NCBI GenBank assembly: GCA_000711775.1
Contig: ARYC01000077.1
Location: forward strand, 58,812-122,811
DNA: 64,000 nucleotides
Direction of reading: 5' to 3'
Source: Oxytricha trifallax
Lineage: Eukaryota; Ciliophora; Spirotrichea; Sporadotrichida; Oxytrichidae
In this document: positions 1-12,000 of the stretch, in pieces
Layout: every line of letters starts with the position of its first letter
Numbering within the stretch: the stretch's first letter is position 1
Position numbers and translations under genes: made by a program
The notes under the pieces: generated by a model
What the model saw: the letters and a program-made list of their open reading frames with translations, nothing else
Told to the model about the DNA's origin: nothing
Databases searched by the model: none

Positions 1-139
1 TCAAACACATCAAATGTAACGAATATTGAGCCCTTATCTACTAACATAGCTTTGATATTAAATTATTAAATTATTTAAAAATATCATCTGCACCTTGAGC
101 TACTTTGAAAGAGCCTTTCTTACACTAGTACTTTCTATT

Positions 140-1269
140 ATTGATAAAATACATAAAAATAGGAAATTTTAGATCTTTTTAAATACAGTGAAATAAACTC
201 CTAATACAGCTGTCATGTTTTTGATTAGTCTATACTTTTAATTTGGATTAATTATTTAAAAGAATTGATTTCATTAAACAGCATATTGGTACATTGGTTC
301 ACAGATTGTACTGTAAATTACCCTATAAAAAGTTAAAAATAAAGAATAGTCTAATCTAAAATTGCACATTAGTTCACAAAAAAAGAGATATAACAAAAAC
401 TTAATGTACCAATAAACCGATGTACTGTTTTGATCAATATGTTCTTTTGAGAACAGTACACAATACAAAACCCGATTAGTGACCCCCCGAAGATGTGATG
501 TGTAATGTGTTATAAGTTTTTATTAATTAAAACGCGATGAGTGTTAATATCTAAAACCGCCTTATCTGAATCACTCCGCCCTCCTTGCGCCTATACCCGC
601 TTAATGCTTTTCGCCGTCAGTACCATTAGACTCCGCACACACCGTATTGTACCTCATCTCTATCGTCCGTGCCGCTGTGGTGGTACCCGGCTGTAACTGG
701 CACACCGTACACCACATTTAGCGAAAACGAAACACCACAGCGGCACCGACGATAGAGATGAGGTACAATAAGGTGTGTCGGAGTCTAATGTACTGACGAG
801 AAAAGCATTAAGCGGTATAGGCGCAAGAGGGCGGAGTGATTCAGATAAGGCGGTTTAGATATTAACACTCATCGCGTTTTAATTAATAAAAACTTATAAC
901 ACATTACACATCACATCTTCGGGGGGTCACTAATCGGGTTTTGTATTGTGTACTGTTCTCAAAAGAACATATTGATCAAAACAGTACATCGGTTTATTGG
1001 TACATTAAGTTTTTGTTATATCTCTTTTTTTGTGAACTAATGTGCAATTTTAGATTAGACTATTCTTTATTTTTAACTTTTTATAGGGTAATTTACAGTA
1101 CAATCTGTGAACCAATGTACCAATATGCTGTTTAATGAAATCAATTCTTTTAAATAATTAATCCAAATTAAAAGTATAGACTAATCAAAAACATGACAGC
1201 TGTATTAGGAGTTTATTTCACTGTATTTAAAAAGATCTAAAATTTCCTATTTTTATGTATTTTATCAAT
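140..1269. repeat. Foldback element 1, near-perfect 540 bp arms
   Basis: The left arm (about 140-681) reappears as its reverse complement at about 732-1269, leaving a spacer of roughly 50 bases. The arms match almost base for base, including an identical 64-codon open frame seen on opposite strands at 274-468 and 941-1135. A GC-richer core (about 560-800, with GGTACC and GGGGTCAC-type words) is flanked by AT-rich outer arms. There is no transposase, so it resembles a non-autonomous foldback or palindromic MITE. The high arm identity suggests recent origin or gene conversion. No clear target duplication is seen at the outer ends. Confidence 0.85.
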
Positions 1270-2585
1270 ACTATCTGAGGCATTATTACATTTATTAAAT
1301 TTTATTGTGAAGATTCATTCTTTATTAATATTAAAACAATTTTAGAATTTAGTCCTGCATGCTTCGATTGTTGCGTTAGGGCCCTCTTAAGCAGTGTAAG
1401 GCATGCATTAATCTGACATTATTCCAGTCTTTTCCATGTATTAGAATGCCACATCAATAACACCTATTTTGCAACCAAATATTTTTGGGTTTACGCACGA
1501 TAAACATAATTGTAGTTTATAATGATAGGATGCTTCTATCATAAGATAAAGTTTATCAAGTTCTGGTAAGATAGAACCAAAATAGATAAATTAAATAATA
1601 ATAAAAAAACAACCACGTCAGTTGTGGAGTTACTCACAATGCAAAATCGGTCACTCACCACTTATGCAATAGCAAAAGCCCAACATGCTGAACACTTCAC
1701 TTAATCCAAAACACCATGAATACAGTTCTTATAGATCTTGCTTATTTATAATAATCGCATAACATAGAGCCATATCTATAAAAGCAAATATAATTTAATT
1801 AATTAAATATTGCGTGAGTCATAAGTCTTTGGAATTGTTACTCCATTTGCTTTTGGTTTATAGAATGAAGAGTCAGCTAAAAACAGTGAAGGAGCTCGCT
1901 TACTAATCAGATGTAAAATAAATAATTTAAGCAATATATCCGAATTAAAGGACAAAATCTTCAATAATATTCATAAAGCTTTAATTATAACTTTTTATAA
2001 AGAGATTATATACTAATACCTAAAAGTGATTGGAAGTCTTCTTTGGCGTAACCTTTAAATGGGTTTTCATCTGGGGGCATTTACTTAATATTATAAATTC
2101 ATTAAAAAGACCAATAATCAATTGTGAAATAATAAAAAGATATAAAAAATTTTATTGCATCCCAATCTTATTATTTTGAAGCAATTTCATCCACAATTTC
2201 CTTTCCAACTGTTGCTCGGGAACCTGCGTTTGTATGCTATGTTACCGATGATATAACTATAAAGGCACACAGAATTTATAAATAATGTATTAATAAACAT
2301 AAAATTAAAGTTAGAAGCTTGTAATTTTGAGATTAGCCTTTTCTTATAATATAAATTGTATAATTATTAATAAAATGAATGGCAAGTTTAGTTTTTGAAT
2401 TGCTCTATGTTTTTTTAATGGTTCGACTTTGCTGCATAAATTATAACTTGTAGATAATTAATAAATAGATAAAATTAGTGTTAATTAAGTTCAGTCACTT
2501 CTATTTATAGTCAAAAGCTATAATAAACTCTGTAATAATTCCAGAATCAAAATTATATTTGTTTTCACTCAATTTTGCTAGATTC

Positions 2586-2932
2586 TTTAATATTATAGGT
2601 AAATATTTGAATTTGGAGAAATAATGATAATTAAATTAATATTTAATTATAATTAGTGGCAGTTAATTTTGTTAAAACCTAGAAAATATGGTACTAGTTT
2701 AATATGGAATTTGAATTTAGCTGGACATTACATTTTGTTGCACTGTTTTTTCCCTGTTACTATGCGATAAACAGTGCAACAAAAAGTAATGTCCAGCTAA
2801 ATTCAAATTCCATATTAAACTAGTACCATATTTTCTAGGTTTTAACAAAATTAACTGCCACTAATTATAATTAAATAGGAGATTTAATTATAATTATTTC
2901 TCCAAATTCAAATCTTTACCTATAATATTAAA
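2586..2932. repeat. Foldback element 2, about 350 bp
   Basis: The sequence from 2586 (TTTAATATTATAGGTAAA) to about 2750 returns as its reverse complement from about 2770 to 2932. The central spacer is about 20-25 bases around TCCCTGTTACTATGCG. The arms carry small differences: an eight-base stretch near 2870-2882 and a few substitutions. There is no coding capacity. This is a short MITE-like palindrome, unrelated by eye to foldback 1 or 3. Confidence 0.85.
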
Positions 2933-4720
2933 AAGTTATTCACATCTACATAAACTTGGCCCAGGCTTTTCTTATTATAATTAAAATAATAAATTTAATT
3001 TTTATTGGCAAATTCTTAGATTAATAAATATTAACGAAATGAAATTTTTAATTATTAGATTAATACTCTTTTCTTATTGCATTCTTCAATGTTTTATTCT
3101 GTGTCTTCTAAGTAATTCCATCGTAAACTATAAACTCGATTTAACATCTTATTATGAATCTGATTATTGCATCTTAGTGTAGGAAATTTAATTTAAAATA
3201 TAGTATAATTTACCCTTAGTTCGATATGTATATTTTAATACTATAAGTTTTTAAATGAGTTGATTTATTTGGAAAATAATAAGCAATATATATAAATATA
3301 TAAGTGTGATGTTGTTTAGTAGTTATGTTTTATATTCTTTCTTGAAGTGGATGAATAGTATTTTCATCATGTATTCGGTTTATTTGATCTTGAAATTCTT
3401 AAATTTGGCTTTGGGAAACATTGCTAGTATTAGTGACAATTTTATCTAGTTTTTAGGGATAGTTTAGAGTTTCAAGGCGTTTCTTCGTAGAAATACTATG
3501 ATTTTGTTGCTTTTCAATTAGTTCCATTTCAAATTTGTTATATTGTGACATTATTGGTGCTTCCAAAATTGGCTCCTCAACTGATTCATCATACTCTTAA
3601 AAACTGGGGGAATTTTCAAATATATCTATGCTTTGGAGTCGTTTTTACAAAAGTTTTTATTAAATTTCATTCATATTTATATTCGAATATTCTTATTCCT
3701 CTCCTTATTCATCATTTTCTTACTAGATATCAAACATGTCATAGGTCCTTATCATTTCTACTTATTCTTAATTAAATGTTGATAAAAATACCTAATTGTA
3801 TTAAATACACTTTATGTATTAATAATTTAAAACTGTAAAAAATTTTAATTTTACTTCACTTTAGAAATATACGATATAATAAAACTTACTTTTGTTTATA
3901 TTTTAATCTATTATTATATTAACCCATTAAATTGTCGATTGGATTATTGAATGAGTGTTATTCTATTTCAGAGCATGACGATTATCTATCAAATTCCGTT
4001 AACTAATTGTGCTCAAGATTAATAGTTACTCTCTTTTTAACTTAAAATATAATGATTTAAACAAATATTAATCATGGACCTTTTTAATTGATGACTATCT
4101 TCCTGATTCTTTCTTTATAATTCCAGGTTTTCTAATAGATGTAATTTATAGAGGCATATTCATATTTTTCTCTACTTTTTATTTTGGAGAAGAAACATCT
4201 AAAATTTAATGATTTTCTTAGTTTTAAGAGGAAATAATCTCTTAATATATTTTTTCGTGTAGAGGTTTCAATTCTTAATGTGATTCTTAGTCTTATATTA
4301 AATTATTTGAAGTTATAGGGGATTTTATAGATATTACAGCACAATAATCGTTTGATTATAAGTCTAGTGAAGAGTAACTTATTTCATTAGTTTTTAGGTT
4401 TAAAATGTCAAAGTAACTTTATAAAATTATTAATTAATTAAAAAAACAAATAATTTTACTTTTTCTAATTTTAATTCAACTTTTAATAACTTATAAATCA
4501 AATTTTTTTATATAGCTACTTTATATTTTACTAAAATTAGTTTCAAATTGTTAGATGCTAAGTAAATTCATTTTGCTATAAAATTTGTTTCAAAATAATT
4601 TCACCCCAAAATATCGCTCTTCAAAGAATTAGATTGATGTTAGATTTGCTGTACGTTTGAGCAATCTATTAATTCCTCTTGATTTTTCATTTTATCTTGC
4701 CTTTATTTCTAAGAGTATGT

Positions 4721-5793
4721 GTTCACCCCGAGGTACCCCCCCCACTCCTCCCAGTCCCTAAACCGAGGTACCTCCCCCCACCACTCCCCACCTCAAAAAT
4801 GAAGTCCCCCTAATATAACCCACTTTATATGAAAAATCAAATTCCCAAGGTCTGAATCGACTCCCTTCATGACATCTCACTCACATAACAATATTTATAT
4901 ATAAAATGACATAAATTTTCAAAATTATCTATTATCTTTTTAATTGCTGTTTCGATTTTATTTTGAATTTTTGGCAACTGTCACTACGTGCGTCCACTAT
5001 TTAAGACATATACTGCCATAGGAAAATATATTTCAATTGAGTTTACATTGTCTAGACTTATTGCAGATTTTATTAATACAATAAAGCTATGCACATAAAA
5101 ATTCCAAAAATCTTTTTCACCTAAATCATCTCATTTCGATTTAAATATAAAAATTAACATGAGTAAATTTTTTTTAAAAAAAATCATTTCCTCTCTTATA
5201 TAAATATTATTTTATCATAAAAAATAATAATGATTGTTAATTTATTTTTATTTTTTAATTTGTTAAATCTTAGCATAATCATTATTTTTTTTTATGATAA
5301 AATAATATTTATATAAGAGAGGAAATGATTTTTTTAAAATAAAATTTACTCATGTTAATTTTTATATTTAAATCGAAATGAGATGATTTAGGTGAAAAAG
5401 ATTTTTGGAATTTTTATGTGCATAGCTTTATTGTATTAATAAAATCTGCAATAAGTCTAGACAATGTAAACTCAATTGAAATATATTTTCCTATGGCAGT
5501 ATATGCCTTAAATAGTCGACGGACGTAGTGACAGCTGAAAAAAATTCAAAATAAAATCGAAACAGCAATTAAAAAGATAATACATAATTTTGAAAAACTA
5601 TGCCATTTTATATATAAATATTGTTATGAGAGCGAGATGTCATGAAGGGAGTAGATTCAGACCTTAGGAATATGATTTTTCATATAAAGTGGGGTATATT
5701 AGGGGAACTTCATTTTTGAGGTGGGGGGAGTGGTGGGGGGAGGTACCTCGGTTTAGGGACTGGGAGGAGTGGGGGGGGTACCTCGGGGTGAAC
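4721..5793. repeat. Foldback element 3 with C/G-rich termini
   Basis: The left end starts GTTCACCCCGAGGTACC at 4721; the right end finishes with its complement, GGTACCTCGGGGTGAAC, at 5793. The arms are about 500 bases with minor differences, and the axis is near 5252 inside an AT-rich hairpin. The outer 80-90 bases of each arm are strikingly C-rich on the left and G-rich on the right, with runs of eight C or G and two GGTACC sites, in an otherwise extremely AT-rich neighbourhood. No ORF is present. It looks like a non-autonomous inverted-repeat element. Confidence 0.87.
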
Positions 5794-8700
5794 AAGTATG
5801 GTTAAACTGAAAATAAATGCTTTTTCTATTAATATTTCAGTTTAATTTCTTCCCCTTTCTTAAGCAATGATTATAAGTTAAGGTTTTTCTAATCTGAGAT
5901 AGAATTAATATCATTTCTTATATCAATTCCAGCCTAAATATTATACTGGCTAATTGGCTAAGGGTCTAGGAATTCATTCATTAAGTTCAAAACATTTGAT
6001 TATCTATTTTTAAAATTTGTGCTAATTGTTCTCGATTCATAGGAATTGTTTATTGTTGAGATTTCATTTGAAGGGATATCAAGTTATAATTAAATTGTAA
6101 TAACTTAGTGAAATATAATGACATTTAAATTTAACTATTTATAAGACATTTGTTAATTTTGAGTCATTTAATCTGATGAAGGAATTCTGAAATGCTTAGC
6201 AGATTGACTTTAAGTCAGGTATTACGCACCATAAGCATTTGCTTACAATCCATAAACTTAGTCATATGATGAATAACAAGCCTTATTATAATGAATTGCA
6301 ATATTATATTAAATAATTTATCGTTGCCTAAATCAGAAGTTTCTAAAAATTGTTCTCTTTGATTATCTTCAAATGTCTGAAATATTTATTCTTTTAGATT
6401 CTTTTCAGGCATTAGATCTGTTAAGTGACGTTTGTGATGCTTCTCCAAATTCAATTCTAAAAGTTTCTCCTAGTTTATCATAGGTTTTGATTATTATTTG
6501 AAATGCCATGTATTTTCGCTTAAAAACTTTGATTTTTTAGATGATTAAATTTGATTTTTAATTAAGAAAAAAATTAAAATTTATACTATCTTCTTTGTAT
6601 TTAAATGGTAAAATTTAAAGATATTTGTATTACATTTCATTATTTCTTTAAGATATTTTTAGACTATATTTTAATTAAATAAAAGTCCCCCCTAAAATGA
6701 ATTTTAATAAACAATTTTTCTCTTTTTATCGAAGTGATATTTCTAGTCTGATTATTTTTCTTATCTTTAACTATTACTTGAGTGTTAACTATTTTTGAGA
6801 GTTCTTTATTTCTAAAAATTCTAAAATTGAATTAAAATTATGTAAATTAATGTAAGTTAATTCCTTCTTAAAAGATTTATTTAATTTCTTATGTGCAAAT
6901 TTAAAAAAAAATAAAGAATTTCTAAGGGCTTTGTCTTTCCTAAGCCAACCTTGAAACTTTTTAGAATAAAGATTCATACATTGCTCTATTGTTATTTTCA
7001 TTTTATTTCTTTGGATCTTCTGCTTACTTATTGATTATATAATTCTTTTATTCTTTTAAATTCTTATTATAATCGAATGCAAGAGACTTATGAATAAGTT
7101 AAATGATATAAAAATCTAAAAATATTTAATTAAAAAAAAGTAGTTTGTTTTAAATGCGAAAATTAATATCAAAAATAAAATTTTATAGTGTTTTAGTATA
7201 GAAATCTTTCAAACTAATATTTTAAAATTAAACTATTAGTTATTTGTTAAATAATTAATTAATAATTTTGAATTTTCTAAATATATTTTAATTAATAAAT
7301 TTACCATACCCTTAATCGAAAATTGAGTCTACACCTTATTAAATTATTTGCTTTGGTTATAGTTATTCTGTTGATTATTTCGTAAGAAATCTATAAAACA
7401 AATTGAAATATAGTAAATTATCATACTTTAACATTTCATCATTTCTTTTCTCGTTATTTCTTGATGTCAAAGCCGATTTTTTACTCTATAATGAAATAAT
7501 TTTAATTAAAAAAGGTTTTGTCTTACTCTTAACACCTATTAAGCTGGTTACTAATTATTCTTTGACATTGAACAATTTTCTTTCATGAAATTGCAAATAA
7601 ACTTATTCATTATTTATAAAGAAAAAAGGAATTTAGGATTGATTTGATATAATTTAATTTATTTTATCAACATAGATTATATTTATGGTTTATTTTCCTT
7701 TAAGTTTGATTATACCTCAAATAAGATTATTTATTAGATTTTTCGATTAACTTATTTTTAGGATAAATTTTAAGGAGATCTATATTTTATCATGTCGTTT
7801 GTTGCTTCGCCATTATTATTTGTATTTAATTATTATGATATTAAATTTTAGTTCTTAGTTTTAAAAGTAATTTCGTTATTCAACGGTGAAATATCTCTAG
7901 ATTTAGTATTGCTTAAATGTGATCTAGGCGTTAAATAGGCACCAAAATTTTTCAATATTTTAGAAGCAGAGGGTGGTGATTAAATAAGTCTTTAAGTATT
8001 TTAAACTTTTGTGGTCTGTGGAATAATTTATAGTGAAGGTTGCTTCGAGTGATACTGCTTTGAAGTCTTATTATTAATTATATTGTTTATTGGGGAGACG
8101 CTAGATTTTACTTTGCTGCCTGATATAAAAATAAGTTAATTCATAAATGATAAGTTTTCATTTGATTTTTGCAACTTTTCTGAAAGTTTAGGGCTCAATA
8201 TTTTACAAGAATAGTTATTTTTTACTTTTTGATTATATTAGGTTTTCTAGAATTGTAAGAGCTATTCCATTTAGAAAAGATTCTAGTTTTTAGTACTATT
8301 AATTTATATAAACTTCCATCTTAATAAAAGCATTAAACATTATATTTTATATTAACAATATTCTTAGAGGATTGAAGTTGGGCATTTTAACTTTTGGGAG
8401 ATTTATTTATTGCAACTTATATTGATTAATTTTTCAAGGTAGGTTAATATACTTATTATTTTTATGGACTCAGATAAAACCCTGTAGTAAATTTTAACAA
8501 TATATACTATATTTAAATAAATTAATATAGTAGTTACAATAATTATTACCTTAATTGTTTCATTTTTAAATTAAATTTATTAAAAAGTTATAAATTATAT
8601 TTGTCCTTAAATATTAAATTACAATTTAGTTATTTATATCCTACTTTGAAAATAAAATGGACTTTTATCTAGGATTGCAGTTATTTGATTTTTAAATATT

Positions 8701-9767
8701 ATGTTAATATATTTAAATTTTAATAATCATAATTATATCTCATGTAACTTTGATAATTGGCAATTGATTATCTCTATTTAAAATTTATACATGATTATAA
8801 ATCTGTTTAAGATTAGTTTTTGATGATTTTATTTTATTACTTAGATATATTATTTAATTAGTTAACGAAGGATTATATTTAATTATAGGTTTTGTATTTT
8901 GAAACTGCAATTTTCATAATTTCACATATTATTCTATATTTTAAAAAAGAATAAAATTTTATAGCTTTAATATTGAAGAGTTTTCTTTTCATTTAGTCAT
9001 CTAATTGCCAATTGTTTACTGTATTACTTTGTATGGAATTTAGATTGTTCGTTCTGTCTTATAAGTTTTGTATACTTTTAGCTCCATTTACACTCTTTTC
9101 TTTATCAAGTTTAATATTGTTTGTATTTACTTAACTTCTATTGCTCTTCAATGGAGATACATAACCCATTTATTTCATAATGAAATTTTACAGCTAATCT
9201 TACTATTTTTGGTTCTTAGTTGACTATAATTAAACTTTATGCCATTAATGTTGATTGTTTATTACATCATTCTCTAATTCATTAACTTACTAATAATTTG
9301 CATTTTATTTCGATTATTTAGTTTAAGTTTTATTGTTTTTATTGAACTTTGGATCTTATTTCTTCACTAAATTATTCTTCTAATTTTATTTGTGGCTTTA
9401 ATGATTCGAAGCACTTGTGTCCTCTTAACTTTAGTTTAGATAGTTCTAACTGAGAGATTTAAGCATAGTTAAAGTTATCATATTTAATTTAATTAAATTA
9501 TTTGCAAATAATTCCGTTTATTTTAGAGTTTAATATTTTAATTTTCGAATTCAAACGATCAAATAATTTTTCAATATACTTTTAAATATAAAAAATATTT
9601 AGATGTAAACTTTTAAGCAATTAAGTTAATAAAGTACAAATTTTTAATACATAAGTATCATATTTTAATATCTTTGCGCAACTCTTGCAAGCTTAATAAC
9701 TTGATATTTATAAATTTAAGGTATTATAAATTATTAAATATTTTAATTTCTCTTTACAGAATAGTAA

Positions 9768-11770
9768 ATGGTAGAATCAAACCCTCAAAACAAAAAACAC
9801 TAGAAACTCAATAAAGACAAAGAAGGCGTGACTGATGTTGAGATTAAAACGCTTGTTAGAAAGGTAAAAAATAAGCTAGACTCCCCCTTCATCTCACAGC
9901 AAAAGGATTGGGAGAATGAGGAGCATTTCGTTATTCCTAAGGATATCTTGAAAGGTATTATTGAGGGATTGGAGTTCAAGAAGCCATCTAAGATATAGGC
10001 AATTGCTATACCCATGTTCTTGAAAAAAGATGATAATCAAAACTTTAAAATTTACAATATTAAAATTTGCTTAAGTTATATTCGTGCTAAATACTGATTA
10101 TACAAAGTTCTCATGAATAAATTAGAAAACTTATAAGCATAATTATATCTTTATTAATATTATTGTACTTTAAAGATTTAAGTCTTGATGATTCCAGAAT
10201 AAAAAATTTTAAAAGAAAAATATAAGAGAAACATTAAATTTAAAATCTTAGTATTTAAAAAAATTTTGTTGAAAATCAATCTTATCAATCTTTTAATATA
10301 TGCTTGGAAAGTATTAAACTTTTAAACTATGATTATAATTATCCTAAGGATTTTGAGTATTAAAGGATGAATATGAAGACTTGATTGCCTAATCGAAGAA
10401 TGGATCAGGCAAAACTGGAGCTTTCACAATTGGTTCTCTCTTAAGAGTAGACCCCAACATTAAGAAACCTTAGGTTATAGTGCTTGGACATACCAGAGAG
10501 CTAGTCAACCAGATTTTTGAGGTATTCAGCTTAGCTACTAAATTCTCAGACATTACTGTGAAGAATTGTGCTGATGCCACTACACCTCCAAAAGAACATG
10601 TCTTTATGTAAAACTAATGAGTAGATATTTTTAAATGTTATCATCACAACACTAGGGAAACTGCTGTCATTCTTAACAGGCAGAGCAAAGATTGATTTAT
10701 CAGAGTTGAAACTAGTCGTGGTTGACGAAGCAGATTCATTCTTCGATCAATAAAAGTCAGAGGAAGACGTACTGAAGATATGGGACGAGTTAAAGAAGCT
10801 TAAACATAGAGTGCAAAAAGTCATGATTTCAGCTACCTACAATGAAGATGTCCAAGATAATCTTAAAATTTTAATGTTTTATCATTAATAATGAATTTTG
10901 AGAAGATAAGATTGGCAATTTGATTGAGGAAGCTAACCAAATTAGTTTAAGAGTAGAGCAACTACAACTTGATCATATTCAGCAATTCGAATTCAGATGT
11001 GAACCTAAGCAAAAGATTTAATTCTTAATGGACGTATTTTCCTACTGCCAAATGACTCAGACTATTAAACTCATATAATTAGAGTAAAATTTTAAAGCAA
11101 AATAACATATTTGTTAAATCCTCATGCTTAAAATATAAATAATCATAGTGTAAATTTGAGGTTTATCTTTATCAACACATTGAACTTTGCAGAGGTAGTA
11201 TTCAGAGTGCTAAAGCAAAATGGATATAAAGCAGCAATTATTTTCAGTCGCATGGAGCGTGAAGAGAGAGACGAAATGATGGAGAAATTCAGAAATCGTG
11301 AAATCAATGTGGTCCTCACCACAAATCTCCTTGCAAGAGGTATTGACATCCCAGAAATTGAACTGGTCATTAACTTTGATGTCCCTAAGGTTAGTGTGAA
11401 GGGAGTGTACAAGCCTGATCACGAAAACTATTTGCATATCTACAAATCTTATTTTTTTTGAAATAAATTTCCCTTGTATCTTATCGATTATAAATATATT
11501 CATTAAACTTATTTCGACCATGTGGACTTTATAAAAGAGTTATACTTATCATTCTAAATCAATTAATAATTTGACATTATATATTTGCACAGAATCGGTA
11601 GAGCTGGAAGATTTGGTGGTAAAGGTATCGCAGTGACTCTTTATGACAACGAAGATGACGAGAAAGTCTTGCATCAAATTGCCAAGCACTATTAAATGGA
11701 AGCCTCCCTGAGAAAACTTGACTCCCCAGAGCAACTCAAAACCCTCCTGACAGATCTTGACCAAGTCTGA
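9768..11770 (+). CDS. DBP5: DEAD-box RNA helicase, DBP5/DDX19-like, in six MDSs
   Basis: ATP-dependent RNA helicase, most like the mRNA-export helicase DBP5/DDX19. ATG at 9768, TGA at 11768-11770. In order: Q-motif-like PSKIQAIAIP near 9985, Walker A GSGKTG near 10400, DEAD box VVDEADS near 10725, SAT-type ISATYNED near 10830, helicase C-terminal TTNLLARGID near 11320, motif VI RIGRAGR near 11595. The text around NYLHRIGRAGRFG and the acidic tail match DBP5 better than other DEAD families. Five IESs interrupt it (pointers GATGA, ATGT, AAGATAA, a tentative TAT, TATTTGCA); removal restores one frame. Family assignment is firm; the DBP5 ortholog call is likely. It would act at the nuclear pore and in mRNP remodelling. 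Confidence 0.85.
10029..10365 (+). other. IES in DBP5-like gene, pointer GATGA
   Basis: GATGA occurs at 10029-10033 and 10366-10370. Deleting one copy plus the 337-base segment fuses PMFLKK to DEYEDLIAQ in frame, giving continuous helicase sequence into Walker A. The segment is AT-rich with no coding character. Confidence 0.85.
10598..10634 (+). other. 37 bp IES, pointer ATGT
   Basis: ATGT at 10598-10601 and 10635-10638. Removal of 37 bases joins PPKEHV to IITTLGKLL in frame, at the position expected for the GTPG-type motif of DEAD helicases. Confidence 0.8.
10854..10902 (+). other. 49 bp IES, pointer AAGATAA
   Basis: The seven-base repeat AAGATAA lies at 10854-10860 and 10903-10909. Excision joins NEDVQ to DKIGNLIEE in frame; read through, the downstream frame would meet a TGA. 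Confidence 0.85.
11063..11163 (+). other. IES of about 101 bp, tentative pointer TAT
   Basis: Helicase sequence stops making sense after MTQTI and resumes at FINTLNFAE. TAT at 11063-11065 and 11164-11166 gives an in-frame join (QTIFINT). The pointer is short, so the exact border is uncertain. Confidence 0.55.
11429..11581 (+). other. 153 bp IES, pointer TATTTGCA
   Basis: The eight-base repeat TATTTGCA is at 11429-11436 and 11582-11589. Excision restores NYLHRIGRAGR, the conserved motif VI of DEAD-box helicases, which makes this border very secure. Confidence 0.92.
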
Positions 11771-12000
11771 TCAAAATTCATTGAAATCACTGACCATACA
11801 AGTTTATATAGCGAATGAATTAAGTTTGATATTTATGCTTTAATTACTTTTACAAAGAAATATCTCAAGAAGAAAATTATACTCTACACAATATTATCTT
11901 CAATATATAACAAGATTAAAATAAATTAATCAATTTTTCAAGGATGTATGATTTAAAAAAGGGAAATAAAAATATAATAGAATATATCTAGAAATAAATA

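Larger units (their letters stand above)
1..9767. other. AT-rich germline-limited, gene-poor region
   Basis: Very AT-rich sequence in which I find no reading frame with protein-like composition, even when TAA and TAG are read as glutamine. The short open frames (for example 6789-7001 minus, 7403-7588 plus, 3545-3775 plus) show no recognisable motif and look like chance. The stretch holds three large inverted-repeat elements, listed separately. It lies directly upstream of a helicase gene whose MDSs begin at 9768. In ciliate germlines such DNA is usually eliminated during macronuclear development; that fate is inferred from composition and context, not shown. Confidence 0.7.

Noticed and set aside
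274..1135. Pair of identical 64-residue open frames on opposite strands
   Set aside because: They are mirror copies created by the foldback element's arms; the sequence has no protein-like features.
6789..7001. 70-residue minus-strand frame with K/F-rich sequence
   Set aside because: AT-rich composition alone gives such frames; no start context, motif or neighbouring coding block supports it.
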